In this document: positions 26,431 through 38,509 of the stretch, piece by piece
How the letters are laid out: each line of letters begins with the position of its first letter
Position numbering within the stretch: the first letter of the stretch is position 1
NCBI GenBank assembly: GCA_031472005.1
Contig: PZJY01000004.1
Location: 1,958,556-2,022,555 of the forward strand
DNA: 64,000 bases
Reading direction: 5' to 3'
From: Tetracladium setigerum
Taxonomy: Eukaryota; Ascomycota; Leotiomycetes; Helotiales
Translations under genes and position numbers: made by a program
Notes under the pieces: model-generated
Seen by the model: the letters and a program-made list of their open reading frames with translations, nothing else
Told to the model about the DNA's origin: nothing
Databases searched by the model: none

Positions 26431-28208
26431 ACTAAGAATACTTAGGAACTAGGGTCTAGAGCACTAACTCGCTAATGGCTAGTCTCAATACTAAATATTA
26501 GTCATGCGACTTCTATTTCTTGTGATAATTACTTTAAGAGAACTCTTAATTATTTAAAAAGTTTAATTAATAATTTATAAGATAATATCTCGTAACGAAT
26601 ATTAACCTGACTTAGCTATTTGCTCGTGAGTGGATGATGACCATTACAAAATAGTGACCATTACACTATTCCAGGTGTTCAACTCTAACAATTCTAGGTA
26701 TTCTAGCTATTCCAGGTATTTAGTTCCAACTAATAAGTAGCATAGCTAATGCTAAGCGTTGTCTTGGCAGCTAAGAACGTGCTAAGAATTATCTCTAGCA
26801 AAAAAACCTTTAATATGTTCGCGCCGCCAGGGAATTACCTTATAGGCAAGCCTATGAAGGCATATATTCTGATAGACTATGAACACTTATTACAGATCAA
26901 TGTAGCTACACAATCGAAGCCTCCTCCCTACTATATAAGAAATAGGACGCTGGCCAAGCAGCAAGAGCAGGCATATTCTCAGATCATTATCTCTACCTCC
27001 GTGTACCTGCGAGCTGGACTTGCGACACAGGTACTCTATCTAGACCGTGGAAATATTATTAAGCTTCTTGTAACCAACCACAGAAGCTAAACCAGGTCCC
27101 AATGTCCCCTAGCTCTATATAACTCATACTCTAGAGCTTATCAAAGCACCAAGTCACTAAGTCACCAAGTTCTCAAGCCTCTTACAAGCCTAAGATCCAT
27201 TATCTCAAGTTTTTCGGCCTCTGTAACATTACTCTATACCGACCAATCGCATCTTTAACCACCAAAGCATCTACTCGATAATCACCTGATGTATTGACCG
27301 CCAAAGCCTATACTCGAGAGCCAACTACCTCATCATTCAACCTGGACCAGGCCTCTTTTGGAGCTTTATTTACTAGTCCAAAAACGAGTACAGAAGCAAG
27401 CTCTCTCACTCTTCAACAAACAACACTCTAGGTCACTCGAAATTGAATCCATATATTCGGTACTTTACTTGTAGAGTACAGACAACAACAAATTATCTGG
27501 GTATGGCAGTAGTCATACTTCTGTATTTGCTATATAGTATATGTCTAGGCAGGAGAGTAGACCCCAAAGCACCTCGGGCATGCCAGGCAACCGAGGGCGT
27601 GTTAGAATACACATAACTCTCATCTATATAAATACAGCCTGACGCTCCAGTAGTCAAATTATTATCATTGCCTATTTCCTGACCTTAATACTAACCATGC
27701 AATACATTATAGTACGTCTAAACATAGAACACATGCGGTGACATACCTCTGGTGGTTTCGCCACCTCTAATATCCCACCATCAGTTCAACAAGTCCTCAG
27801 GGAGCAAGTTCCATGACCAAGAGTGTCAGCCAAAAAGACATTGCTAAATAAATTGAGATGCAAGGACAAAGACAAGTGACATTTCCCAGTACCAGGCAAA
27901 GAAAGACACATACAAATAAGTAACGAACAAGGGCACGAATGAACAATTCAATATGCAACATAAACCACATGCCCGACCGGAAGGCAGGCAACAAAGAAAT
28001 TAGGCCAGATGAAGTTTGATTCGTGTTTTTGATTGATTATTTCTCAAAAGGGACTACCAATCACGTCCCGCCAGCCCATGTTCCATATGATACATAAACA
28101 CCATAAAATCAATACCCAATCCCATTTGCGCGCCCACTTCCGGCCCCAACCGAGCACTGGAAGGATTTCATAACAGACATTGAAGAAGCGTGAAGATACC
28201 CAACCCAT
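26431..28208. other. Transition zone between transposon block and gene-rich DNA
   Basis: The AT content falls over about 1 kb. It contains one open frame (26749-27090, listed apart) and otherwise nothing I can name. The last few hundred bases are probably the 3' untranslated region and terminator of histone H4, which is on the minus strand. Confidence 0.5.
26749..27090 (+). CDS. Possible small protein, 113 aa, unknown
   Basis: An open frame from ATG 26749 to TAA 27090 with ordinary codon composition lies just outside the RIP zone. The product has a basic N-terminal part (AAKNVLRIISSKKTF), no convincing signal peptide or membrane span and no motif I recognise. It may be a fragment of an old element or chance. 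Confidence 0.2.
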   Translation: MLSVVLAAKNVLRIISSKKTFNMFAPPGNYLIGKPMKAYILIDYEHLLQINVATQSKPPPYYIRNRTLAKQQEQAYSQIIISTSVYLRAGLATQVLYLDRGNIIKLLVTNHRS

Positions 28209-28674
<466 letters not shown>

Positions 28675-29559
28675 GATGGAGGTGTATGGGGTTGATGTTG
28701 GTGGTGGAGGAGTAGGTGGTTTATATCTGGTTGAGAGAGACTTTGGGTGGAAAGATGGGATCGTTGGAAGAATAGTAAGGGAGGGGAGGAAGAAGAAAGG
28801 AGGAGAGCGGCGCGCTGTTTTCTTAAGATACACCCGGGACGCGTCGTGACATTGGGAAATCAACCACGCTAGAGGATGGCCGGGATGCCAAGATCGGGGG
28901 CTGCACGGGTGTGGAGCAAGCGAAGAAGGTTTGCGCGAGGTGGACGAACCAAGACAAAACATGCGTCCCGATGCGGAAATCATAGGTAACGAGTAAGTTC
29001 TGCATCATCGCCTTTTCCCAGGTAGGTAGGTAGGCAGGCTGGCAGGTAGGTATTATTTGCTTTTGATTTCAGCATCTATCTGGGAGATGGAAGGTTGTAG
29101 ATTGGGACAAAGACACTCCAGAAGCATCAACTTGAATTGTGCTGAACCGTAAAATACCCTATCTACCTAGGTAATGGTAATTAATTGTAATTATAAAATT
29201 AATCGACATGTAATAATAGAATGTGCAGCAGCAAGCAACAAAAAGAATCCAGAACATTATCTCCCAATAAGCTGGAATCTTGTTGTTGCTTGCTACGCCC
29301 CGGGGTGGAAGGGAGTAATCACTTCACCTCACTTCTCCGCCACCGCACTTTCCTCGGCGTTGATTGGCTGCAAAGACGCGGACCTGCGACTCACCTTTTT
29401 CCACTAGCGGGATCACTCTGTTAGCGCCGTGCCCCTACAAATACCCTCCCCTCCCACTTTCTTCCGCTTTTTCTTCTGCATCCACCAACAACATCAACAT
29501 CCGACCATCGACATCATCCAACAACACCCAACGTCAACTCAACCACAACATCCATCACA
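28675..29559. promoter_or_regulatory. Shared H4/H3 divergent promoter region
   Basis: An 885-bp interval lies between the two start codons. An inverted CCAAT box (ATTGG, 29363-29367) and a TATA-like TACAAATA (29436-29443) face H3. A GGTAGGTAGGTAGG-like repeat lies near 29020-29050. Coregulation is inferred from the arrangement. Confidence 0.6.
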
Positions 29560-30208
29560 ATGGCCCGAACCAAGCAAACCGCTCGGTAAGTCTAATCACT
29601 CTTTTCATCTACTGTCATCATCATCATCACCATCATCAAGTTCTCCTTGGTGACGACCGACCTTGGCCATCGCGCCTCGCCACCCATCTGCGCAACGCGA
29701 TCAGACACCGTCCTCGACGCGTTTCTCTCATACACTTCACCTTGCACCGTATCTAACATACCATTCAACAGTAAATCCACTGGTGGCAAGGCCCCTCGTA
29801 AGCAGCTCGCCTCAAAGGCAGCTCGCAAGTCTGCACCATCCACCGGAGGTGTCAAGAAGCCCCACCGATACAAGCCAGGAACCGTCGCTCTCCGTGAGAT
29901 TCGTCGTTACCAAAAGTCCACTGAGCTCCTCATCCGAAAGCTCCCTTTCCAACGTTTGGTTCGTGAAATCGCACAGGACTTCAAGTCTGACCTTCGATTC
30001 CAATCTTCCGCCATCGGTGCGCTCCAAGAATCCGTCGAGGCATACCTCGTCAGCCTGTTCGAAGACACCAACCTTTGCGCCATCCACGCCAAGCGTGTCA
30101 CCATTCAATCTGTAAGTACACCGCCGCGCCTCATCTAATACATGCGACTAACAACCATTGCAGAAGGACATCCAGCTTGCCAGACGTCTCCGTGGCGAAC
30201 GCAGTTAG
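29560..30208 (+). CDS. Histone H3
   Basis: Core histone, partner of H4 in the nucleosome tetramer. Exons 29560-29585, 29772-30111 and 30164-30208 sum to 411 bases, giving 136 codons plus TAG, the exact length of H3. The product starts [20 protein letters not shown] and ends KDIQLARRLRGERS. Lys4, Lys9, Lys14, Lys27 and Lys36, the residues modified in other fungi, are in place. All splice sites are GT-AG, and the 186-bp first intron follows codon 9 as in many fungal H3 genes. A longer frame that reads through intron 1 from 29647 is not the protein. Confidence 0.97.
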
Positions 30209-30849
30209 ATTGTTTTTGTCGCGCTTTTCTCTTGACGCGCCCGTGACGCGACATCCACCACCGGTCACCACAACCCCCCGGGCGTGATGGCAGCGGGACT
30301 GGAATGTCTGAGTTGGGGTGTTTGACGGGGGCATAATGGGTTGGGATGGATTTCAATTAGGGGTTATGGAGTTTCTACTGCAAGGGATATTGCAACCGGG
30401 TTGTACATTAAATGCCAGTGTCGGGCACTGAGCAATATGATCATGACTTTCTAAAATCAAAACAAACAGCCTCTTCGTGACCACATTGACTCGTCTTCCG
30501 TATGACTCCGCTCCTTCCCGGACACCTGACCCGATGTAATCGCGAGCCACAAGCATCATCGTACAAAACAAAGCCTACCCGCCGACATTAAAAAATAAAT
30601 AACACATCAGCGAGAACCCTTTCATTGTGAAAGTCGTTCCCGAAGGATATTTAGGTAAGGTAGGAGGTACCTTCTGTATGGGGCTTCGATACATGGCGTT
30701 GTTCTATCGATGGGATTCAAAAGGCATATTGATCACTTCCTAGTAGATAGGTGAACCGTCTTGAAAGCACTAAATTTAATTCAAATGCAGTACCACCAAC
30801 ACCACGTCCCATGTGATATAAACATAAAGCATTATTCTGACACCATCAC
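30209..30849. other. Convergent 3' region between H3 and RPA190
   Basis: 640 bp between two stop codons facing each other. It must hold both 3' untranslated regions and terminators. I see no open frame of note and no RNA gene. Confidence 0.6.
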
Positions 30850-33800
30850 CTAGCCCGATAACTCTGCCTCATCTACCCTTTTTGTAGGAACCTGTGTCAA
30901 TACATCGAATGCACCTGTTCCAACCTTGCTCATTCTACCCAGAACAATCCTTGAGCTGGGATTCGATAGGTCATCCCAATCGCCATCCAGGACAGCATCA
31001 GCCAGGAACCCCACCGTCGTTTCAAAACTCATTTTCATGAATGGACTCACACTGCCTTTCATGCCGTTTCGGTTGAAGGGACTGAAACCTCCTCCTCGGG
31101 TCATGAAGTCAGCAATCAAGTTCATGTGTCTGTGATCAACACTAATTCCATGACCTCCAAAAACATTTGCCAGTTCCTGGATGATGGTTGCCCGGCACGC
31201 CTCGACCCCGTAATTTGTTAACATGGCGGCAATGTCATTTGTTGAGATAGAATTTGGGTTGATGAGGTGAGAGTAGGTTTGCATAGCCTTGAGATTGACC
31301 CCCGCAGTGTGCACAACGGGGACCTTGACGAGATTTCCAGTTGTCAAGTCCTTGATTTCTTCGTCAGGAATAAAGGTGCAAGCTCCGATGCCGTCAATTT
31401 GTTGGATAAGGGATTTGCGGAGGGCTTCCTCAACAATAGAGAGCATGATAATCTTAGGGACTTCAGCGTCATATTCGAGCGAGATTTCGCACCACTCCCC
31501 ATTAGTTTCATCAAAACGAAAGCGGGTGATGTCCCGGCAATTCTTCATAACCTCCCCTTCGCGTTCCAGTGCTAGCTCTGTCCCGGTCTGATTTAGCTTG
31601 TCAAGATCATCGTCATTGTCATCTGCAGTCGCTCGGGGGCTTCCTCCAATACCCTCGTCTTCCATATCGTCAGGATCTTCGGGTTCAGCTTCTTTCTGCA
31701 TCTGTTTTTGAATTCTATCATCTTCGTCATCATTAGCTGCGTAGCTGACACCTTCTCCGCGATTTGACTGCTTTGCATTCGTTGCATCGTCGTTGTCTTC
31801 TTCATCATCTTCATCATTTTCGCGTTCGGCGGATGCCCGTCCTTCCTCGATCGTGCCAACAGACTTTCCAATTTCCGGAACGGCGGCGGTGTTGGCAGCA
31901 GACTTCAACGCCTTTTCTCCTTTCTTCTTGCCGAGTGCCTTGCGGGCTAAAGCCTGGAGCCTTGGGGCAAACTTCCTTTCGAGAGTGGAAAGAACATCGA
32001 AGACCGAAATAGCATAGGTTTCGGTGTATTCTTTCGATGGGAAAAGCTTTAGATGCACGTCGTACGTTTTGGCTTGGGCGAATGCAACGCCTTTACCAAT
32101 GCGCTCTTTCACGGTAGCTTCGTCGAGGACCTCTGCCAAAGACAGTACACTGATTCCCTTCGCAAATTGTTCGCCAGCCTCTGCTGGAAGTTCGGGAATC
32201 ATGCGAAGCGTCATAGATGGGGTTGAGATCTTATTACTGGCCGTCATGACGATTTCTCGAAGACGAGGAATACCAAGTGTTACATTCTTCGAGGAGTGAC
32301 CCGCCAAATGGAACGTATTGAGAGTCATCTGTGTTGACGGCTCTCCGATGGATTGTCCTGCAACAATTCCCACGGCCTCACCAGGGTCGACGACGGATCT
32401 CAGGTACTTGGCTGCAAGTACAGGCTCCAACGCTTTGCGATAGCCCACACCATTTGGATGTTCCTTGTCCTTGACTAGGCCGTGCTTGTTATTTTTCAAG
32501 TAGTCGGTCATAGCAGAAAAGAACTTCTCCGAAGTTGCAAATCCGTATTTCGCTGGGTTGAAACCAGACAGGACAGGGTCAGGGCCACTTGGATCATTCG
32601 CCTTTGCATGCTTGACGGCCTTTTTCATCCTCTTGGTAATGGTGTCCTTCTCTTTGAAGATGGTTTCGTACCCTTCTTCGCCATATTTTAGTACTGAAAG
32701 CTCGGACTCCAAGTTTTCGAGCAGAAATTGAAAATCAGTGAGATGCTTTTGCTTTGTGACGTCTAGGCCATCCTCGCCATAGAGAAACTGGACCATAGAT
32801 CCATCCGAATCCCTGACGGAAGTGTCGTACTCAACCTTCAACCCCTCCATGCCCTTAATCAGACATCTCTGCAAATATCCAGATCTGGAAGTCTTGACGG
32901 CTGTATCAATCAAACCCTCACGGCCTGCCATGGCATGGAAGTAGTACTCCTGAGGACGAATGCCAGTCAAGAAGCGATTCACCACATAACCGCCTGCCCG
33001 GATATTCGTTTCGAAGGACTTGAAGCAAGGTAGTGACTTGCCACTGACCATGACAGGTACTCGACGTCCCTCCAAGACCTGCTGTCCAAGATTGCAAGAA
33101 ATGAGGTTTGCATTGACTGCACTTCCTTTGGCTCCGGAGACCGTCATATTCTGCATTTGATTTTTCGGGAATTGTTTGACCAAGCCCTTGGGAAGGCACT
33201 CCTTTGTGATTTCGGAGGAGAGGTTTCCAGATCGACTATTCATCATGGCGTCTAGTCCTGCTTGCTTGGAATCGTCACGCAGCACGTCCTCAAGTCGGCT
33301 CAAAAGCTCTGGATCCGTGTCTGTTGGTTTCTGTTCTGTTAGAGTGACATACTTCGAGGCGACCTCCAGACCAATCTGGGATGCGGCTTTTAACGTTTCC
33401 TTTCTGGCCTGTTCACCCTCAGGAGTAAGACGAAGATCGTCCATACCACATGTAAAGGCTCGAATGTGGAGGAACTTGGTGAGAAGTCGACCCAGGATAC
33501 TCAAGGTCTGCCCAGCAACAGTTGGTCCATACACTTCATAGATGGAGTGAACAAATCCTCCTCCAGACGGTCCAATCTGGGCCTTGTCCAGAATTCCACT
33601 GATGAATTCACCTCTCTTGAAGTGGACAATGCCTTCTTCAGAGTCTTCCCCCATCTGTCGGCGGGTGTCGAGGTCTTGCTCGTCAGTGTCAAAGGAGCAC
33701 AGTCGATCGGTGTGATGTTCTTAAGAATTGTGGTGATGACTTGCTTTCCAGTCCAGCGTGGAAATGGCTTGATAATTGCTGGAGGGACGGTCTCAATTCG

Positions 33801-36020
33801 TTCGCCAACGATATGCCCACTCTCTGGGCGAATGCAATTATACACCAATTGTTGATATGTTGCTCGATCAAAAAAGGTGTCACGATTGCACATCCACACA
33901 GAGACCGATATGTGATCTTGAATAAGACCTCGCAGAGGCTTTCCAGATGTTGCAACCAAGTATTGGTGGTCAGTATCAGCAATAAATGATGCCTCTGCTC
34001 TTGCAAGTTCTGTTTGAGGGAAATGCATATTCATCTCATCACCATCGAAATCCGCATTGTATGTGTTACAATTTGCGTAGTGCATACGGATTGTCTTTTC
34101 GCCAGGCAAAATTCTTGCGCGATGGGCCATGATAGAAGGTTTATGAAGGGTGGGTTGTCGATTCATTAGTACGACATCTCCGTTTGTGAGATGGCGGTGA
34201 ACTTTCTTGTTCCGCGCGCCACTCGAGCTGCTACTCGAAGAAGCAAGGAGCTGATTTGCTAAGGCGAGACGTTCATCAGGTGTTCGGGACCGCAAATTGA
34301 TGACTTGACCGTTCTCATTCTCAATAGCTGCAGCTCCTGGCCATTTGTCCACACCGTTTATAACAGCTTGTTGCATTTCTTTGAAGTTGTGACTTGTGAC
34401 AGGTTCTGGATAAGTCAATTTCTTTGCAAAGACTGGTGGAACGCCTATCTCGTTGGTCTCGATATTCGGATCAGGTGAAATGACACTTCGAGCTGCAAAA
34501 TTGACTCGCTTTCCCATCATGTTCTTTCTGAACAAGCCCTCCTTCTTCTCTAGCTTTTGCTTGATTCCATCCTCATTCTTTTTGCCAGCAGCGCCTTGTA
34601 TTGGATTTCGGTCGCGATCGATTAAGGAGTTTACCGCGTTCTGAAGCTGGCACCATGCCTCTTGAAGGTCATAAAAATCTCTCCTGCGCAGATAAGGAGT
34701 ATTTAGCGTCCTGTCGGGATTCGATATGTCTCGATGTATTTGGGCAATGGTTTCAGACCCCTTCAAAATTGATTTATAAAGTGTGTTTTGTTGTGCTTCT
34801 GAGATTTCCGATCCCCCAGTCTGCATTTCTGGTCGGTACTTATTGGGTGGGACGAGTAACGTCTGCATGAAGAACATATCGACCGAAACCGTGGGCGATT
34901 TCTTGGCCACTGAGCGAGAGTCGTATACCAAGGAAAGAATTTCGAATTCCTTTTCAAAGAGCAACGTTATAGCGGCCTTAACTTCCATTGGATTCATGTA
35001 TTTGTGATCTCGCTGCGAAGTTTTTGGTTTCGAAGCTGCATTTTCCTCCATCACAACATCTCCATCGACGTCAAGATCTTCCCCCTCGCCTTCTTCATCT
35101 TCATTTGATGACAAATCGATGTCGGCGATGCCTTCATCGATACCATCGTAGCCGCCGAGCTCGTTCTTTGCTTTGCCTTGTTGCAGAATTTGCACCGGAT
35201 TTTGCACCTGGAAGTTTCCCTGTAAATTTTTGGCCCTGTCCTTGGATGACAGTGGTTTCTCGAAAATTTTGACAAAGCCATCCTTTCGATATGTTGCTGA
35301 TATAGCACCACAGCCCCCGCACTTTTTGGGAACGGGCATCTGTTTAAGAAATGCCTTCACAACTTCGCGTCGGGCGTCAGCAACACCTTCGTTTTTCTCC
35401 CTTTTCCAAACCCAAGGATCATTTCGAGCAGCTTTGATCGCCTGCTTCACGTAGGCATTCCTCCGTCGAATGACAATATCCACAGCCGATTCCTCTTCCT
35501 CAGAGTCGCTACCGCTCTGCTCATTCTCCTCATCCTGCGCAACCTCAATGTTGTCTATCTCTTCTGCGGCGCTCAAAAGACCATGCTGTATGAGACGAAG
35601 CTTGCATATGTAGCGGTTCACTTCCTTCCGCGACATCTTCAAGAGATGGCAGTAGTTGCATTTTGAACGCAGCAAGCGAAGAAGCTGCACCAAGAAGGTA
35701 GGATGATAGACTGGCACCGGTAATTCGATGTTTCCTGGGTGGCCCGGACAGCCGCTTGTAGTGGTTAAGGCGCATGTCGTACAGCTGTCAAACGTTAATC
35801 TTGAAGACGAAAATGTTCAAAATGCAATGGCAACTCACACATTGTCTCCCCACGCCCCTAGAGCTGGATCATACAGACCGCCAGGAACGGGATGTAAGAG
35901 CGTATCAAAAGTAACCGGATTCTCGATTCTTTTCACAGAGAGCGCCCTGATCTCGGCACTAGAGAGAAAGCCAAAATTGACGCTCTCAATGGCGGAAGGA
36001 ATTGGCTGTGAAATATTCAT
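30850..36020 (-). CDS. RPA190: RNA polymerase I largest subunit (RPA190), with one apparent frameshift
   Basis: Catalytic subunit of the nucleolar enzyme that makes the large rRNA precursor. Exon 1 is 36020-35839 (start MNISQPIPSAIESVNFGFLS); after a 54-bp GT-AG intron, exon 2 runs from 35784. N-terminal zinc site Cys-x2-Cys...Cys-x2-His is at residues 62-75. The active-site loop NADFDGDEMNMHF (34031-34060) is near residue 640. The trigger-loop region RPQEYYFHAMAGREGLIDTA lies near 32,920-32,980. A long Asp/Glu-rich insert near 31,600-31,850 is typical of Pol I. The frame changes at a G5 run (33648-33652, C5 on the plus strand): before it the text ends TSTPADRWG, after it EDSEEGIVHFKRGEF. One more G would restore the frame, giving about 1,710 residues. 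Confidence 0.93.
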
Positions 36021-36518
36021 ATTGGTTTAAAGTTTGAACTCAAGATAGACCCTGCAAGAGTTTGGCCAGAAAGGGAGGGCTTTGTTAAGGCTGGGGCATG
36101 ATCAGACGTTCTGCTGGTTCTGTTGTTTTGGCTTGTGAGGGTCGTTGATGTTGGACTTATTCTCACCTCGAAAAAAAGTTCGAAGCTCGGCCTTTTTTCT
36201 CTTCCGATAACATTACTGTAGCCGCCTTATCGCGGCCGGCTTACTAAGCGACTCCAGAAACACCAACAGCAACGACAATGACAGCAGCAGCTCCTAGCAG
36301 GTAGCCTTGTGTGCATGATTTGAGAAATCGCATCCAGCTTCAATTCCAGGATCTTTGGCTTGAATCCTCAGGTCTCCAAACCCACCTCCCACCCCGCTGG
36401 TAACAATATCAACCAACACTCACCCTCATATCAGTTCTCTTCTTGCCCAAGTCTGCGTACGCCCATCTCGAAGATTTATCTGTGTGTCTAAATCAGCCGA
36501 AAACCTCCCTCTCCCACA
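36021..36518. promoter_or_regulatory. Divergent promoter region RPA190 / PRP3
   Basis: 498 bp between the two start codons. I see no motif that I would name. The C/T-rich stretches just before the PRP3 start fit a fungal promoter or 5' untranslated region. Confidence 0.5.
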
Positions 36519-38030
36519 ATGGATCGAGGAAAGGCATCGCCCATACTGGCCCCTCGCCATGATCCTGCGAGCCGGGTAGGAAAGCCTGAGTCTGCTGCAG
36601 AGAAGTTGGCATCACTAAAAGCAAGAGTCGCCGCCGCCGTTGGGGGCAGCAAAGCCAAAGGGGGGTTGAATGTTGCTCCCCATCCCACACTCGCAAGAGG
36701 AGGCCTCAATGTCGATTTACACCCTGCGCTACAGGACCTGGGACAGTACAAAGCCTCAAGGTCGATCGCCCCAAAGTTTTCCACAACCACTGGGAATGCT
36801 CGTACACAGCCAGAGAAGCCAGCTCCCAAGAAGCAGCTTGACATTTCAGGCCCCAGTACGGAGGAGATACGAAACAATCCATACTTCGACATGAGTCTGG
36901 GGGGCCAAACGGCCACACCAAAGAATAGGCATTCGCGGCAGTTGGTGTTCAACCAGAAAGGCAAATACATCGCACAAGCTAATGCACTCCGGCGACAAGC
37001 AGCCCTCGAGGCTATGAAGAAGCGTATCGCAGAATCCTCGCGAAAGATCGGTATTGACGAGGATTTGGATACAGAGAAGAACTTTTTGATCGAGGCGCCA
37101 CCTGACATTGAGTGGTGGGATGAAGGGCTGGTAGAAGGCAAGAACTACGACGAGATTGGGAACCCAAAGGTTCTCAAAATCGAGCCACCGGACTCAATTA
37201 TCTCGGAGTACATCCAACACCCTGTTCTTCTAGAGCCTCCTCAAGACAAGAATATCCCTGCCCCAAAGCCTATGTTTCTTACCGCGAAGGAACAGGCGAA
37301 GCTTCGTCGTCAACGAAGAATGGCAGACCTGAAGGAACAGCAGGCAAAGATTCGGCTGGGTCTCGAGCCTGCCCCCCCGCCAAAGGTAAAGAAGGGGAAT
37401 CTCATGAGAGTCCTGGGAGAAGAAGCAGTGAAGGATCCTACGGCAGTAGAAGCTCGTGTGAACCGCGAGATCGCTGATCGTCATCAAACCCATGTGCAAA
37501 CTAACGAGGATCGAAAACTCACGAAAGAGCAACGTCAAGAGAAGCTTACTCAAAATCAAGAAAAGGATGCTGCCAAAGGAATTCATGTCATGGTATTCAA
37601 AATTGACAACCTCTCCAATGGACAGCACCGGTTCAAGATCGCAAAGAATGCGGAACAGATGGCATTGACTGGTGTTTGCATCATGCACCCACGGTTCAGT
37701 CTTGTGGTTGTTGAGGGGGGCGAACACAGCATACGGTTCTATCGAAAACTTATGCTACAACGAATCGACTGGACCGAGAACTCGCCAACACGGGTCAAGG
37801 AGGGCGTGAAAGCGGAAGCGTTGCAGGATTGGTTGAAGGCAGAAGACGAAAGGGGAGAATTAAAGGACATATCGCTGAATAAATGCATCTTGGTCTGGGA
37901 GGGGGAGCAGAAGGGCAGATCATTCAGAAAATGGGGAAGCAAAGTCTGCGAGACAGATAGCGCTGCCAGGGAAGCTCTTCAGAGGGCCAAGATGGAGAAC
38001 TTTTGGGCTCTTGCGAAATCTCTCAAGTAA
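36519..38030 (+). CDS. PRP3: PRP3, U4/U6 snRNP splicing factor
   Basis: Component of the U4/U6 and tri-snRNP particles, needed for spliceosome activation. A single exon of 503 codons starts at MDRGKASPILAPRHDP. An N-terminal basic, low-complexity region (to about residue 130) is followed by the PRP3 domain (FNQKGKYIAQANALRRQAAL; IEWWDEGLV; IQHPVLLEPP; EQAKLRRQRRMADLKEQQAK) and, from about residue 350, the C-terminal ferredoxin-like domain (DUF1115) with LTGVCIMHPRFSLVVVEGG and ILVWEGEQKGRSF. Length fits the family. No intron is seen and none is needed. Confidence 0.95.
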   Translation: MDRGKASPILAPRHDPASRVGKPESAAEKLASLKARVAAAVGGSKAKGGLNVAPHPTLARGGLNVDLHPALQDLGQYKASRSIAPKFSTTTGNARTQPEKPAPKKQLDISGPSTEEIRNNPYFDMSLGGQTATPKNRHSRQLVFNQKGKYIAQANALRRQAALEAMKKRIAESSRKIGIDEDLDTEKNFLIEAPPDIEWWDEGLVEGKNYDEIGNPKVLKIEPPDSIISEYIQHPVLLEPPQDKNIPAPKPMFLTAKEQAKLRRQRRMADLKEQQAKIRLGLEPAPPPKVKKGNLMRVLGEEAVKDPTAVEARVNREIADRHQTHVQTNEDRKLTKEQRQEKLTQNQEKDAAKGIHVMVFKIDNLSNGQHRFKIAKNAEQMALTGVCIMHPRFSLVVVEGGEHSIRFYRKLMLQRIDWTENSPTRVKEGVKAEALQDWLKAEDERGELKDISLNKCILVWEGEQKGRSFRKWGSKVCETDSAAREALQRAKMENFWALAKSLK

Positions 38031-38509
38031 TCCATAAGACTAGGAGCTAAATTAGATGGCCAAAACAACATCTAGCAAGGAATGCAGATGGTATGGCCAC
38101 TTGCGTCTCTATGCCTAATTATTGAAACTGTATTTAATTTATATTCGTCAACAAATCGTTATGAGGGGTATAATGTAGCCTACCAAAATCCTAGAAGTTG
38201 TCACGTGTGACATTAGTACCAGAATCTTGAAAGGCTAAGAAAAGTGACTTCGCATAGTCGAGAGGTACCAAGATACCAAGGTAGATAACTTAATTTTGGG
38301 TTTTTATCCTTCCAGTAACGTCGCCAGTGGTTCTTTCTCAAGTTGTTGTGGTTAAAAATTGTCGTTGCCTTATTCTTTGATCTGTCAGTTCGTCAAACCT
38401 TCTCCGTGGCGAATCCTGGACCTGGAATTTACAACCCTCCTCCACATCCTGCCTACCTACCTAATCTAGGAAATCCTCCACAACCTCTCCCTTTCCCGTC
38501 GCAACGAAG
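38031..38509. promoter_or_regulatory. Intergenic region PRP3 / RAD3
   Basis: 479 bp. It contains a near-palindrome TCACGTGTGA (38201-38210), a possible bHLH-type site, and a CCTACCTACCTAATCTAGG stretch near 38451-38470. Nothing else is supported. Confidence 0.45.

Noticed and set aside
29647..30138. 163-codon frame containing histone H3
   Set aside because: It reads through the first H3 intron. The spliced 136-residue form matches H3 exactly.
33653..33700. A 46-bp intron as the explanation of the RPA190 frame change
   Set aside because: A GTGCTC...ACAG candidate exists on the minus strand, but joining it gives an immediate stop and would delete conserved text. A single missing G explains both sides.
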